Shown here: positions 27,220 through 37,856 of the stretch, piece by piece
How positions within the stretch are numbered: the first letter of the stretch is position 1
How the letters are laid out: each line of letters opens with the position of its first letter
NCBI GenBank assembly: GCA_003255065.1
Contig: QAOA01002143.1
Coordinates: 111,969 to 175,968, forward strand
DNA from: Cercis canadensis
Lineage: Eukaryota > Streptophyta > Magnoliopsida > Fabales > Fabaceae
Length of the DNA stretch: 64,000 nt
Reading direction: 5' to 3'
Notes under the pieces: model-generated
What the model saw: only the letters and a program-made list of their open reading frames with translations
Database searches by the model: none
What the model was told of the DNA's origin: nothing
Made by a program: the position numbers and the translations under genes

Positions 27220-29551
27220 CCATTTTTTCTCTAATTAGTCCTCTTTACTTTATTAAAGTTGTTTGGTTTCAGAGCTTGTTGCTCAAGCCTAATTTATGGA
27301 GTTGGATCCATATGCTGCTTCTTGTTGTCAATATGATTAGAGATTGATTGATTGTTGATAATTAATTATAGTAATAAGTTTTGGTTTAAGTGAAAAGGTG
27401 TTTAGATCAATAAACTATTCCAAATAATTAAATTCCCCTTAATTAATTTGTAGAATAAATTTTAAGAGTTCAATTATTTTCATTTAATTTAAAATTGACA
27501 AGGATGTGACGATGCGTTAAGAATACTCAGCATTAGAAGTAATATTAATTTAAAGGGGCAATTTGCATTTTTTAGAATTCTATGTTTCCTTTTTCCTTTT
27601 TGGTGATTCGACGAATAAAATAATTCAAAAAATAAAAATATTTACAAAAGGTCACGTTCGAAATAAGAAGTGTGAGACCCCCCAAAAAAAAAAGAAAGAA
27701 ATATGAAGTATGACATGCATATGGACGAAAAATTTCAAATGTTGACAACATGCATTAAGCAAACAAATTGATTTGCATGAAACAAAAAAAAAATGGAAAA
27801 GAAATTGATTTGCAAAGTGTAATCACTTTAGCTCACATTACACTACAAGACCTTAGTGTAATTACGTTTTATTTATGGCAACTAAATAACTTTTATGACA
27901 TTATATCTTTTAAGACACATTCTTTCCTGATAAGTGTTTTTAATTAAGTGATTTTTCTTTTGGCCTAAAGTGCCTTTACTGATTATTGTGCATGCTCTTA
28001 TGACAAAAAAATTGTCATAAAAATATTTCTTTCTTTTAGTTTTAATTAAATAAATAATACATATATAGACTGTGCTTGAAATTAATTCCTTTGTCTTTTT
28101 ATTTAAGAGTAAAACCCATTTTTCATTCTTAAAAGATAACATTAGTGACAATTTAGTCATTCGATTATTTTTAGTGACAATTTAGTTATTGAATGTTAAT
28201 TCTTTACGCCAGTTTAGTCCCTTGACCTACCCAACGCTCACCAATGCCATCTTTTAAGAATGAAAAATGGGTTTTACTCTTTATTTAATCTTTTTTTTTT
28301 TTGGATTATCAAGTTGGGTTTCACAACTAGAGATTCTCTCCATGTCTTAAACCTTTCCTCTATTGTTTTAGGGAGAATTTTCTCAAAATTTTTATTCCCA
28401 CTTTAAGAGACTTTACCAACAGAACCAGCCGACACCTTCACAAATGAAAAACACTTGTACAAATAGATATTAACCCATATAGCATATATTGAAATGCGCA
28501 CAATACATCTATATAGAATTACCTTTCTCCTGTACCTTGTTAGCCCTATATATTTAAGCAATACCTGGTAAGAAATATGAGAATTAAAAAAAAAAAAAAA
28601 AAAAAAAGGGAGTGAAAACTGAAAATGAAATAAAGCATTTTGAATTTTCCTCCTTGGTAATAGTTAGAGATGCTAGAAAATAAAAATAAGGTGTATTCAT
28701 TTACCAAGCAAGTGTAAATTATTCACATCCTATATTTCAACTTTTTTTTTTTTTGGAATTTTTATACACCACTCCAATGTTTAAGCCAGTAAGACTATTT
28801 CACTTTCTGAAAAAAAAAGGGGGTCAGTGAGATTATTGAAGATGCGAAATCAATGATCAAAAACATATACGAGAAACAGCTGGTTGAGCAGAGGAAGTAG
28901 AACTTAGCTATGACTTGTTGGGCACTGGGCTAAATTAATTACACTTTCTATAGGCGAATAGTATTCAGGTTCCTTTTCACAAAGCAGTATCAGAGTGTGG
29001 TTAAAACGCTAGTTTTTTTGCATTGCACATTGCGCTTGTCATTCATGCAAGAGGGTTAATGAGTTTTGTCCCCGCGGAGGGGGAAGAAGTTTTTGTTCAC
29101 AATTTTTCATATTTTCTAAGGCACTAAACAGATCCAGAACGAATTGAGGTGGAAGTTTTTGTTCATAATTTTCCACATTTTCTAAGGCACTCTACTAATG
29201 AACTCTAGTTGTTTTATCTTAGGGGTATTCTTTGAGCACTAGATACTCTATCAAGAAGGGTATTATATTTATTCTATTAAAAACGTGTGAGGTGAAATTT
29301 ATGAGAGGGGATACATTACTCCCATAGAAAAAATGAACTATAGGAGTAATTTATATTTTATTAAAACTTTGCAGAAAGCAAATTAAAGGAAGAAAGATCC
29401 ATCAAATGAGTGAAGAAAAAAGCTTTTATTTAACTTTTATATTGATCTACTAACACTACCAGTGCAGAAGATCAAGCATGCATGTCCTCACAGCAGATTA
29501 AAGGTACAAATAAAATAAAACACATGCATGTTCATACATCATTGATTAACT
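27220..29551. other. Intergenic DNA, mostly AT-rich
   Basis: Apart from the 173-bp MITE at 28107-28279 I see no gene. A similar phrase containing CATTTTCTAAGGCACT occurs twice around 29110 and 29168, suggesting a small local duplication. Confidence 0.5.
28098..28288. mobile_element. 173-bp Mutator-like MITE with 9-bp target duplication
   Basis: The element occupies 28107-28279. Its ends are inverted copies beginning GAGTAAAACCCATTTTTC, identical for about 31 bases and imperfect to about 45. It is flanked by a perfect 9-bp direct repeat TTTATTTAA (28098-28106 and 28280-28288). A 9-bp duplication is typical of Mutator-like elements. No coding capacity. Confidence 0.88.
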
Positions 29552-30088
29552 TCAAAGCGTTCCAATTATACTACTTGCAGCCTCTGAGAGGTCATTATAA
29601 ACCGACATTGTTTGGAAGATGCCTTCTGTCTTTTCCTTTGGCATGCGAGTTATAAACATGATAATAGCTTCATGGCAAGCAAAATCGCACTTGACAGCTT
29701 GAACTAAACACTTCACAGATTCACCAAACTTGTTATTCATCAATGCCACCTTGGCTGATATGATGTCTTGCTTTGCAGAGGCATAATTGTTCTTGCACTG
29801 TTGGCACACAGTCTTCACTGAGTGATCTTTTTCCGTAGCAGCCATATCTGACATGTTGCCTGCCAATGTATCAGCTTGGTTGCTGACACAGTTCATCAGA
29901 ATGGTGGCTATGCCTTTCGTGTCTGCATGTTCAGCGACCGGATCAGATTTCAGGCATTGGATGCAGATAGAGGGCACCTTTGCATTCTGGCATTCTCTCT
30001 CAATCAAGCTTTCATCTGCTGAAACAAAGTTTTGGGACAAAGTGAGAAGCAGAAGATGGAGGAGAATAGCAGCTTTCAAAAAGGCCAT
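29552..30088 (-). CDS. PMEI/invertase-inhibitor-like secreted protein, copy A
   Basis: A single exon of 178 residues starts at an ATG at 30088. Residues 1-24 are a signal peptide (MAFLKAAILLHLLLLTLS, cleavage near VSADE). The rest is an all-helical invertase/pectin methylesterase inhibitor domain: first Cys pair in ECQNAKVPSICIQCLKSDP, the AxTKGIATILMNCV segment, TVCQQCKNNYASA, then KCLVQAVKCDFACHEA with late cysteines, and the closing helix VYNDLSEAASSIIGTL. The CIxCLKSDP signature is like the Pla a 1 group. Members block apoplastic or vacuolar invertase or PMEs; which target applies cannot be read here. It is the first of a tandem minus-strand array and the most divergent intact copy. A TATA-like box lies about 80 bases upstream. 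Confidence 0.88.
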   Translation of the reverse strand: MAFLKAAILLHLLLLTLSQNFVSADESLIERECQNAKVPSICIQCLKSDPVAEHADTKGIATILMNCVSNQADTLAGNMSDMAATEKDHSVKTVCQQCKNNYASAKQDIISAKVALMNNKFGESVKCLVQAVKCDFACHEAIIMFITRMPKEKTEGIFQTMSVYNDLSEAASSIIGTL

Positions 30089-30163
30089 TTTGGTTGATTA
30101 GAAGAAGAGACTGGAGTTCTTTGCTGGGTTATGTGGTTAGAGCATTGTTGATATATGTTATCT

Positions 30164-30175
30164 GCATATATAAGG
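30164..30175 (-). promoter_or_regulatory. TATA box of PMEI-like copy A
   Basis: The minus strand reads CCTTATATATGC about 80 bases before the ATG. The surrounding sequence (TGGGTTATGTGGTTAGAG) recurs upstream of the chimeric pseudogene, where the TATA itself has decayed (CTTAAAAATATGC). Confidence 0.55.
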
Positions 30176-30914
30176 GTAAGAAGGAAGAGAGAATGGAGAC
30201 AAAGGCGGTCGCAAAGCTCTTAAGCTAGTGTTTAATAACTGAGTCAGAAACCAATATCTCGGGTGGGATGCAGCAACTTAATTAATAAATGTGTGATTGA
30301 CTTCTTCTTAGTTTTCATAAATGTAAATTGATGGCCATTGGAACGTTATGGTTTCTAAGAAGTAACTGTAATTAAAGCTTTAAACTACCAACAATTGTTT
30401 AGTTGCTCAATATTATAAGAGAAGTAATGCTAGCATATACTGCTTGCACTTGAAGAAACGTTCTAGAGTAGTGGAGCGTACCCCAATCATAAAGCAATAT
30501 CATAAATCTATCATTGCACAAGCAGATCATTCAGCACTAATAGTGATCTAAATATTAAAGATGTAGTAGAGACCATACTTTCCACTCAAATTTCCAAGCA
30601 ACTAAATGAGATTCAAAATCAACTCTTTGAAAACTACATGGAATTTAAACTTCAATAAGTGTGAGTTTAGGAAATGCTCATAACAAAAGGACAAAGCCCC
30701 CAAAAATTCCACTCCACTTCATATGATCTAACAAATATGATTAAAAATTTGAAACTGAATCAAGTGCAACAACAAAGCTTCAATTAGCATTTACTAGAAA
30801 CACTGCCCTAATTTTTGACCAATTTTGCTCACAGTCATTACCTTTTCTTACCCTTCTGTTATGGCACAATTTGACTCTCATTTAATTGGGTTTGAAAAGA
30901 AGATATGCACTACC

Positions 30915-31000
30915 TAGCATTGTGGCTTAGTGCTAAAGGTATTTGCTCTCCTCGCACAAGACTTGGGTTTGAGTCTTTCTCATGGTGTTTGGTGAGGCTC
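30915..31000 (+). repeat. tRNA-derived SINE-like fragment 1
   Basis: TGGCTTAGTGCTAAAGG (30922-30938) resembles a polymerase III A box and GGTTTGAGTCT (30966-30976) a B box, at tRNA-like spacing. A related copy lies at 32395-32460, also 3' of a PMEI-like unit, so it probably spread with the gene duplication. It does not fold as a normal tRNA by eye. Confidence 0.45.
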
Positions 31001-31180
31001 AAGATCTATTAATCTAAGATAATTTTAACATAATTATGAAAGCAGTTATTCTCTGATAGGCCCATGAAATATGCTCCTTCATTGGATTTAGAATTAAGGA
31101 AAATAGCCCACTATATTAAATATGGGTTCAATGTGCTTTGACAGTCCTAAAAGATTCCACCTAGTTTACCACCCATTTTT

Positions 31181-31184
31181 TTCA

Positions 31185-31219
<35 letters not shown>

Positions 31220-31220
31220 C
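31181..31220. repeat. TA/GA compound microsatellite
   Basis: An AT run followed by about ten GA units. Simple sequence between copy A and the PMEI-like pseudogene. Confidence 0.85.
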
Positions 31221-31316
31221 ATTCACCTCCTAACTCCTAAGCCCATTTTAATCTAAAACGTCATATCCTTTGTAGATTTTGAGAGAGATATAAAACATTG
31301 AACTGCATTACAGTCA

Positions 31317-31833
31317 CTAAAACCTTTCAATTATTCTAAGAGCAGCCTCAGCGTAAATGTTAATCTCAAATACAAGATCACAATATATTTCGCTGTGGCG
31401 GATAGGGATTCTGTTATGGCATGCAACATCTGACTTGAGAGCTTCAACCACGGAACCTTCAGCATTGTCATATTTGTAATTTTCCAAGGCTGTCTTAGCT
31501 AACGTTAGCTTATCCTCGGTGGAAGAGTACCAATGTGCACAATCATGTTAAAGGGACTTCATCTTTGGATCTTTTAGTCTTTGAAGCCAAACTTGTCATG
31601 TTGGCTACCAAGGTCATTCCTTGCTTGCTGATTCAGTTCACAACAATGGTGGCTATGCCTAATCTGTCAGCTTTTTAAGCATCCTGATCAGATTTCACAC
31701 ACTTAATGCAGATAGAGGGTACCTTTGCGTTGTGGCATTCGGTCCTAATCAAGCTTTCATCTGCTGAAACAAGGTTATGGGAAAGAGTGAGAAGCAGAAG
31801 ATGGAGAAGAATAGCAGCTTTCAAAGAGGCCAT
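31317..31833 (-). pseudogene. Chimeric PMEI-like pseudogene (copy B)
   Basis: It reads from an ATG at 31833 through a normal signal peptide (MASLKAAILLHLLLLTLS) and ICIKCVKSD. It then has an in-frame TAA in place of the Glu before KADRLGIATIVVN, a TGA where the conserved Cys of VVNCIS should be, and a frameshift about 25 codons on. The remnant continues to RIIERF and a stop at 31317. The N-terminal half and the promoter match copy A, while the C-terminal half and 3' flank match copy C. This indicates a product of unequal exchange or gene conversion between neighbours that later decayed. Translation would stop in the first third of the domain, before most of the inhibitor fold. Confidence 0.9.
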
Positions 31834-32394
31834 TTTGGTTGATTTAAGAATTTTCTTAGAGGTTTTTTCTGGGTTATGTGGTTAGAGGCTTGTTTATGGT
31901 ATTTGCATATTTTTAAGAGTAAGAAGGGAGAATGAAGTCAAAGGTCAAAGGCGGTTACAAAGCCAGTTTCTTTTCTTTTTCTTCATCTGAGTCAAAAACC
32001 AGTATCGTAGGTGGGAAACAGGTTAATAATAAATGTGTGATTGGCTTCTTAGTTTTCATCAATGTATATATTTTTTTGGCCATGTTTCATCAATGTATAT
32101 TGATTGCTATGAACCTTATGGTTTGTAAAAAGGAACCGTAATTAATGCTTTAAACCGAAAAAAATTCACTACGGAACAAAATTGGCAAGGTTCATCAGTG
32201 ATGTGTGATGGGATGAAGAGGGAAGTAACTTGGGTATATTGACGCACCAATTTTTTCGATCTGGCCCACTTCTCCCATTCACTAATAAGCATCACAGAAA
32301 GTCTATTTGGACATAAAGTGTGAAAAATTTGAGCAGTTAAAAAAAAAAAAAAAGTGTAGACGTTCAATACATGTTAAGTGAATCTAATTAAATG

Positions 32395-32460
32395 TTGTGT
32401 CTTTGTGGTAAAGATGTTTGTTCTCCTCAATCAAGATTTTGGTTCAAGTCTTTCTCTTGC
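32395..32460 (+). repeat. tRNA-derived SINE-like fragment 2
   Basis: TGTCTTTGTGGTAAAGATG with GGTTCAAGTC (32441-32450), a good B-box match. It is related to the fragment at 30915 and lies at a similar distance 3' of a PMEI-like unit. Confidence 0.45.
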
Positions 32461-32727
32461 TAAGGCTATATTTTGGTTCAAATTTTAAAATATTCATTTA
32501 AAAATGAATTTTAATTACTCAAAGAGACAATGCCTTAATTGTTAAATATTTATTATTCTATTAATAGAGATTTTGGATTCAACTCAAATTTTATTAAAAG
32601 TATGTGGTATACGAGTAGGTTACATTTTATTGTGTAACCTCGAAATGACCACCGACTAAACCCAATTAATCTAAAACACCATATTTATTGATGTTGAGAG
32701 ATATAAAATTTGGAAGCATTACAATCT

Positions 32728-33285
32728 CTAAAGCCTTTCAATTATTCTAAGAGCAGCCTCAGAGAGCTCCTCGTAAACTCTTATCTTATATAGAAGATCA
32801 ATTGATATTGGGATATTGTGGATCATAGGGATTTCATCATGGCATGCAATATCTGACTGCATCGCTTCAACCACACACCTTTCAGCATCGTCATATTTGT
32901 GATTTTCCAAGGCCTTTTTCGCAAACGTTAGCTCTTCTTGGGCGGCGGAGTACCAATTTGCACAGTCCCGGCAAACGGACTTCACCTTTGGATCTTTAGT
33001 CTTTGAAGCCAAACTTGTAACGTTGGCTACCAAGATCTTTGCTTCATTGCTAATGCAGTTTACAACAATGGTAGCTATGCCTAGTTTGTCAGCTTTCTCA
33101 GCGCCTGGATCAGATTTCACGCAATTAATACAGATTACTGGTGTATCAGAGTTGTGGCATTCTTCTAAGATCAATTGGTAATCTGCCGCAACAAGGTTGT
33201 GGGCTTGGTGAATGAATGGTGGTGAAAGAAAAAGAAGCAGAAAAAGGACAAGAATAGCACTGGGAATGTTTGAATAAGAAGCCAT
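32728..33285 (-). CDS. PMEI/invertase-inhibitor-like secreted protein, copy C
   Basis: Single exon, 185 residues, ATG at 33285. A signal peptide of about 30 residues (SAILVLFLLLFLSPPFIH) precedes the inhibitor domain. Its cysteines are at ECHNSDTPVICINCVKSDP, VVNCIS, SVCRDCANWY, RCVVEA and SDIACHDE, so the full set for both disulphides is present. Helical repeats of the KADKLGIATIVVN and LTFAKKALENHKYDDAE type and the closing VYEELSEAALRIIERL match the family. It shares promoter layout with copies D and E and is the closest donor for the 3' half of the pseudogene. Target enzyme unknown; extracellular or cell-wall location inferred. Confidence 0.88.
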   Translation of the reverse strand: MASYSNIPSAILVLFLLLFLSPPFIHQAHNLVAADYQLILEECHNSDTPVICINCVKSDPGAEKADKLGIATIVVNCISNEAKILVANVTSLASKTKDPKVKSVCRDCANWYSAAQEELTFAKKALENHKYDDAERCVVEAMQSDIACHDEIPMIHNIPISIDLLYKIRVYEELSEAALRIIERL

Positions 33286-33355
33286 ACTCTTAGTTTGATG
33301 AAGAACTCAAATACATTTTAGGCCTCAATGGTGAGGATCCTCTTTAAGCCACTTG

Positions 33356-33365
33356 CTTATATAGG
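33356..33365 (-). promoter_or_regulatory. TATA box of PMEI-like copy C
   Basis: CCTATATAAG on the minus strand, about 70 bases before the ATG. The same decamer occurs upstream of copy D, and both follow an upstream-to-ATG block containing GAGGATCCTCTT or GAGTATCCTCTT on the plus strand, suggesting a common duplicated promoter. Confidence 0.6.
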
Positions 33366-33379
33366 AGTCCTAGTGAGTA

Positions 33380-33948
33380 TAGTTGGGTAACAGGCTACCC
33401 GGCCCAATAGGACTGTGGGCCACTTTGGGCCGAGTCAAATTGACTCAATTTTATTCGGGTCAACAAATTGTTGGTCAGTCCAGCCCTACACGGACAGCAG
33501 GCCTAAATGGGCCGGTCAACTAATTTTAAATTTTTTTTTATTTATAATTAGACTAAAATCTAACAAAGGTTTAAATTTTTTTCTTTAGTAATTTTAGTTA
33601 AATTACTAATGAATCTAATTAAACAAAACAAAATATGTATAAAATACTAAATAAAATTAAAACAAAGAATCAAATACGTATAAAAAAATGCATGTAAGTG
33701 TAAATTTAAAATAAAGATGTATAAGTAACTAAAAAATTACTTTAAAGTTTAAAGTTAAAAAACACATACTAATATGATTTAGTAGTCTTTTCTTAAAAAA
33801 AAAGGGTCAGCCCAACCTGAACCCAAACGGACCACGGGCCAAATTGACTCAATTCTATTTGAGTTGGGATGTTTAGAACTCATCCCTACTTTTTTTTTTA
33901 GGCCAAAACGGGTCGGCCCATCAGGCCTGACCCATTTTACCAGCTCTA
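33380..33948. mobile_element. hAT-like non-autonomous element, 569 bp
   Basis: The ends are TAGTTGGGTAACAGG on the left and, read inwards from the right, TAGAGCTGGTAAAATGGG. Both arms then carry CCCGGCCC or GGGCCGACCCG blocks, and GGGCCAxxxTGACTCAATT-like phrases occur on both sides. This is typical of plant hAT-derived elements with GGGCCGGCCC interiors. The flanking octamers AGTGAGTA and AGTTTGTG agree at 5 of 8 positions, so the target duplication is weak. The centre is AT-rich and non-coding. It starts 15 bases beyond the TATA box of copy C. Confidence 0.55.
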
Positions 33949-35437
33949 AGTTTGTGCTTGTAATTGTCTTTTTCTTATGGTAACGGATACAGAGAACTAT
34001 TAATTAGTGTTAAAGAAATTTCCTTAAATACCAAATTCATTTATGGGAACTTTAAGAATGGGACACTTTTCTATAAATGAAATAATTAATATCTTGACCA
34101 CACTATCATTTAAAATTTAAAATTTGCTGAAGAATGAAGGAATTCAAATTGTGCCAAGGAAGAGAAGAATTTAAACTCAATATATATTAGAAAATACGAA
34201 AATAAAATAATTTTAATGGTATTTTTAATATGACACTCTAAGTAGTTTATAGAAAATATGTTAAATTCAAATCCTACTGAATATAATAGGTAAAGTGAGA
34301 TTTTGTGAGGAAATTAGCTACGCCAATTGTGTAGGACTAAGATTAATATCTTTCCTTTCATTGTAAACAATTTGAATTCTTTCGTTCTAATATTTTCATT
34401 GGATTTTTTTTTTTTTATCAAGTGGTCTCCTACATTTTGTCCTTTAAAATGCACACTACATTTCAAGGGAGCCAAATCCGTGAGGTGCCCAATCTAACAA
34501 GTGTGTGTTTGACCAATGTATGTAAATGAAGACATGAGAGAAACATTGGAATACACATCATATATTTCAACTTGTATTATCAATTAATATAGATCTTGCA
34601 TGAAAATCAACATTGATGTATATATGGCAGAAAGAGAAAAATTAAATGACTTAAACAACTAAATGAATAAATGTAGCTTGAATAATAATAATAAAAAAAA
34701 GCCAATACACATGATTATCTCTATATTTGCTCTTTGTTGGCGTTTAATGATTTAAACAAACCCATCATGTTTAATCTAGACTAAAAGAAGGTTAGATGCA
34801 AGTTTTGGAGGGAAACTGAGTTGGCATTGTTTGACACTTGGCAAAGACATTTTATTGAAGATACTCTGTTTTAGGTAATAGTATAGATTTTAAGAGCTTG
34901 GCGGAATTAAAAATTCAATACTGTTTGAGGTTACTGAGTTGAGTCAGAAACTTTTTCATGACACTTTATATCATTGAAAACTTTGAATGCAAGCCAAGTT
35001 CAGCAACAAATTAATCTTCAAAGAAGACAAATCTGTCCTCCTTCCAATATGTTTTGGTCATATATAACTTTTTGTTTTAGATCTATTAAAGATTACACAA
35101 GAAGCATAATTTATTATCTCTTATAAATTTTACATCACCTGTTCTTAATAAGATTTGAGCCTAAGCTTTTCATAATCGAGTACCTAACACTCTAACATTG
35201 GGTAGTTTCCATTTAAGACTGTTTTTTGATTTCCTTGCCCTTTCCTTATTATGCAATTTGATTCACATTTATTTGAGTTTAAACATAAGCAACTCATTCT
35301 GAAACAAATGTTTAGCTTGAACATATATGTGCACACAAAATAGACAACTTTTTTAATCCATATAGACACCAGTTAGCCTAAAACATCATTTTTATTGTAA
35401 CTGTTGAAAGATACATAATTTCAAACCATTACAATTA
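33949..35437. other. Intergenic DNA between PMEI-like copies C and D
   Basis: AT-rich DNA without recognised genes. The 3' flank of copy D (about 35360-35437) resembles the 3' flanks of copy C and of the pseudogene. Confidence 0.5.
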
Positions 35438-35995
35438 TTAAAACCTTTCTATTATTCTACAAGCAGCCTCGGAGAGCTCCTCATAAACCACTAACTCGTT
35501 AACAATTTCAACTGGTACTCGGCTTTGGTAGCTATTGAGACGTTTGTGGCATGAAATATCTTGATTGAGAGCATTTACCACCAACTCTTCAGCATTGTCA
35601 TATTTGTGATTTTGTAAGGCTTGTTTGGCTTTAGGTAGATCATTCTTGGCAGCTGTGGAGTATAAACCTGCACAATCCTGGTAAATGGACTTCAGCTGTT
35701 GATCTTTTTCCGCTGAAGCCAAACCTGTCATGTTGGTCACCAAGGTCTTTGCTTGGTAGCTGATACAGTTTATAACAATGGTGGCTATGCCTATTTTATC
35801 AGCTTTATCAGCACCCGGTGCGGATTTAACACACCTAATACAAGTTACTGGTGTCTCAGAGTTGTGGCATTCATCTAAAATCAATTGGTAATCTGCTGCA
35901 ACAAGGTTGTGGGCTTGGTGAATGAATAGTGGTGACAGAAAGAGGATTAGAACATGAACAAGGAGAACTCTGGGAATGTTTGAAAAGGTAGCCAT
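35438..35995 (-). CDS. PMEI/invertase-inhibitor-like secreted protein, copy D
   Basis: Single exon, 185 residues, ATG at 35995. The signal peptide is nearly that of copy C, and the segment HQAHNLVAADYQLIL is shared exactly. The domain keeps ECHNSETPVTCIRC, VINCIS, QDCAGLY and DISCHKR. The Cys that copy C has in SVCRDC is Tyr here (SIYQDC), and that of RCVVEA is Leu (ELVVNA), so the cysteine pattern is reduced. It is still full length with the usual end VYEELSEAACRIIERF. It may be an altered inhibitor or one on the way to loss; expression data would be needed to tell. Confidence 0.85.
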   Translation of the reverse strand: MATFSNIPRVLLVHVLILFLSPLFIHQAHNLVAADYQLILDECHNSETPVTCIRCVKSAPGADKADKIGIATIVINCISYQAKTLVTNMTGLASAEKDQQLKSIYQDCAGLYSTAAKNDLPKAKQALQNHKYDNAEELVVNALNQDISCHKRLNSYQSRVPVEIVNELVVYEELSEAACRIIERF

Positions 35996-37298
35996 ACTCT
36001 AAGAATGATGAAGTGAAGAATTCACAGTGCTTTTAACCAATGCGATGAGTATCCTCTTGAAGCCTTCTGCTTATATAGGACTGCTATTGAGTTTGTAGTA
36101 ATTAATTCAATTAATTGATAGTAAGTGGCTAATTAATTAATTTAATGTGGTTTGCTACTTTACTTCTTTTACAAGATTTTGCTATGGTAATTGATAGTTA
36201 ATGGCTAATTAATTAATAATTGCTAATTAATGAAAAGGAAAGAACTTTAAATTGTAACAAGGAAGGATAGAATTCAAAATCAATCTTTGCAAGGGAAGGA
36301 AAGTTAGAAAATTAAATAATTAATAAGACAGATGAATTCTACATAATTACATAATAATATCCTTTATAATTTAAAAACTTTTATTAGGAAAAGATGTGTA
36401 ATAATCTTAATCATTAATTACTTTTAATTGTTAATATATGTGCAATTTTAGTAATGACAATGAGACGTATGCACGATAATATTTTTGTATATTCATAAAT
36501 ATTTTGATTACTATCTATAGATTTAAGGAGGTTTTTGACATATCAAGGAATATGTAGTATCTACCTGACATGACAACATAATAATTATTGATGTTGAAGT
36601 ATTTAATATTGACCATTTATTTTTAATGGTCAATATTAATTGATTTTCACATTAACAATTTTCATACTGTCATATTAAAAAGATATCATATACTTTTTTT
36701 TTTGGTTCACAGATATCATATACTTTTATGGTATAATAAAATTTCCCCAGATTTAAATAATGAGAAACATATAAGGCATTTTGGAGGAAAATAAAAGAGA
36801 ACAAGGAAAGAAAGAAAGAAGAAAAAGAAAAAAGGAATATCAGTGTGTGTATTAACATATGGACGCCAATTTTTGGCGCGTACAATTTCAGTGCGATCTT
36901 TCATTATAAATAGCCTTCTTGATGCAAAGGAAGGAAAAAATTCAAACTCAAGCTCAACCGGTGCAGTATATATATAATAAGCACATATTGAAAGTCAAAC
37001 ATAATCCCAATGGTGCAATTTGAACAACTAATTCAAACTCAAATACTCAATAATCAATAGAAGGAAAGTGTTAAAGTCTAATAGTTTCCACTCCATTTTC
37101 CAATCAACCAAATGGCACTAAATCTCATATAAAATTCTGCATAAATGGTATCAATAAAACTAAACATGAAAATTATTCAAGAACATTGAGTTCAGGAAGC
37201 TTATTAACACGACACAAAACAAAAAGGCTTCAATTAGGATTAGTAGGCAAACATGTCCTACTTCTTAGAGATAGATAACTTCAATCAAACCCTTACAA
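35996..37298. other. Intergenic DNA between PMEI-like copies D and E
   Basis: A TATA box CCTATATAAG for copy D lies at 36070-36079 on the minus strand. The rest is AT-rich with short repeats of TTAATTAAT type around 36105-36230. No gene seen. Confidence 0.5.
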
Positions 37299-37856
37299 TT
37301 ATTTTAGGGTTTCAATTATCTTCTCAACAGCCTCGGAGAGCTCCTCATAAACCTTAATCTCGTTCAAAATATCACTTGGTACCTTGCCTTTGTAGATCAT
37401 GATCTTGATAAGGCATGCAGTACCTAAACTGAGACTTTCAGACACAGACAATTTAGCCTTGTCAAAATTGTGATTTTGCAGGGCTTGTTTCCCTGAAGCC
37501 AGGTCAACCTTGGCTGTGTTGTACCCTTCTTCACACTCCTGATAAAAGATCTTCAACTTCTGATCTTTTGTCTTCGATGCCAAACTTCTCGTGCTGGCTT
37601 CCAAGGTCTCTGCATGACTATTGATACAGTTCAGAACAATGGTGGCTATGCCTATGCTATCAGCTTTTTCGTAACCCTGATCCGATTTCACACAATTGAT
37701 ACAGGTTTCTGGTGTCTCAGATTTGTGGCATTCTGTTTCAATCAATTGGGAATCTGCTGCAACAAGGGTGTGGGATTGGTGGATGAATGGTGATGATAGA
37801 AAGAGAAGCAGAAGATGAACAAGAAGAAATTTAGGGATGGTGAAAAACGAAGCCAT
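37299..37856 (-). CDS. PMEI/invertase-inhibitor-like secreted protein, copy E
   Basis: Single exon, 185 residues, ATG at 37856, with a signal peptide (PKFLLVHLLLLFLSSPFIH). The domain has ECHKSETPETCINCVKSD, VLNCIN, QECEEGYNTA and GTACLIK, and ends VYEELSEAVEKIIETLK. It lacks the Cys equivalents of SVCRDC and RCVVEA seen in copy C, like copy D, so D and E share a reduced cysteine pattern. It is the 5'-most member of the array. The upstream sequence GGTGAGTATCCTCT resembles that of D. The role is as for the other copies: an apoplastic inhibitor with unknown target. Confidence 0.86.
   Translation of the reverse strand: MASFFTIPKFLLVHLLLLFLSSPFIHQSHTLVAADSQLIETECHKSETPETCINCVKSDQGYEKADSIGIATIVLNCINSHAETLEASTRSLASKTKDQKLKIFYQECEEGYNTAKVDLASGKQALQNHNFDKAKLSVSESLSLGTACLIKIMIYKGKVPSDILNEIKVYEELSEAVEKIIETLK

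Noticed and set aside
30915..31000. True tRNA gene
   Set aside because: Only A- and B-box-like matches; I could not pair an acceptor stem or anticodon arm.
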